Shown here: positions 63,932 to 64,000 of the stretch, piece after piece
How positions within the stretch are numbered: the stretch's first letter is position 1
How the letters are laid out: the number at the start of each line of letters is the position of its first letter
Source of the DNA: Rhodanobacter sp. FDAARGOS 1247
GTDB lineage: Bacteria; Pseudomonadota; Gammaproteobacteria; Xanthomonadales; Rhodanobacteraceae
Reading direction: 5' to 3'
Length of the DNA stretch: 64,000 nucleotides
Assembly (NCBI RefSeq): GCF_016889805.1
Contig: NZ_CP069535.1
Location: 62,001 to 126,000, forward strand
Program-made: the position numbers and the translations under genes
Notes under the pieces: model-generated
Databases searched by the model: none
Seen by the model: only the letters and a program-made list of their open reading frames with translations
What the model was told of the DNA's origin: nothing

Positions 63932-64000
63932 ATGGCCGTGCCGTTGTCTTGGAAGGTGGGAGGTGCGGTGGCGGCTGTCGTCGCTGCTGCGCTGGCGTGG
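63932..64000 (+). CDS. Start of an exported protein (truncated by window end)
   Basis: An ATG at 63932, with GGGGG about ten bases upstream, opens a frame that runs to the end of the window. The 23 residues read a basic start followed by a hydrophobic alanine/valine stretch (GGAVAAVVAAALAW), a signal peptide or membrane anchor. The rest of the gene is outside the window. A GTG three bases upstream in frame could also be used. Confidence 0.5.
   Translation, partial: MAVPLSWKVGGAVAAVVAAALAW

Overview
The window is high-GC DNA (roughly two thirds G+C) with dense, short-spaced genes. Its gene families and repeat types look like a gammaproteobacterium of the Xanthomonadales, most likely Rhodanobacteraceae (Rhodanobacter or Dyella type). 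This assignment is an inference from gene content and repeat style; no rRNA or tRNA is present to settle it. Most of the window is chromosomal core, broken by small accessory patches.

Layout. 1-2.5 kb: end of a DUF885 protein, then a RES-Xre toxin-antitoxin pair behind two palindromes. 2.5-5.5 kb: phage-shock locus, with pspF divergent from pspA, two PspC genes and a PspB-like gene, and a clear sigma-54 promoter before pspA. 5.6-19.6 kb: housekeeping and envelope genes, including an SGNH hydrolase, phenylalanine hydroxylase with a divergent Lrp regulator, a PlsC acyltransferase with a YheT hydrolase, a 2OG-Fe(II) oxygenase, an AAA ATPase, a PQQ-type sugar dehydrogenase, a PEBP protein, a DUF883/YqjE/AI-2E stress-envelope cluster and two secreted PD40 propellers. 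20-22.7 kb: a TetR regulator with twin operators, an SDR and a quinone-oxidoreductase-like enzyme. 23-24.7 kb: an accessory patch with a HigBA-type module and an orphan Imm11-like gene. 24.8-36 kb: a LytS/LytTR pair, an M23 peptidase, an NTF2-like protein and an RND efflux operon with a further SDR. 36-37.9 kb: a LysR regulator divergent from the efflux operon, and uppP.

38-46.9 kb is a nitrogen regulon: a TorF-type porin, glnK and amtB from one sigma-54 promoter, glnA from a second, and ntrB-ntrC from what looks like a leaderless sigma-70 promoter wedged between NtrC half-sites. 46.9-52.4 kb holds a divergent GH94 and glycoamylase-fold (GH144-like) pair, which resemble the non-transferase modules of cyclic beta-1,2-glucan synthase and probably degrade beta-1,2-glucan. 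A flavoprotein reductase and a short-form 6-phosphogluconate dehydrogenase follow.

55-62.5 kb is an accessory island entered through an array of five hairpins. It carries two genes of unknown role and then a tight two-gene unit: an AbiJ-like protein and an 1103-residue protein with an N-terminal NERD-type nuclease domain, a STAND/NACHT-like NTPase and a long helical C-terminus. I read this as a candidate antiphage defence system and the most interesting feature of the window. The right edge has a decayed gene, an HTH-nucleotidyltransferase gene with a promoter-embedded operator, a TIGR03067-like protein and the start of an exported protein.
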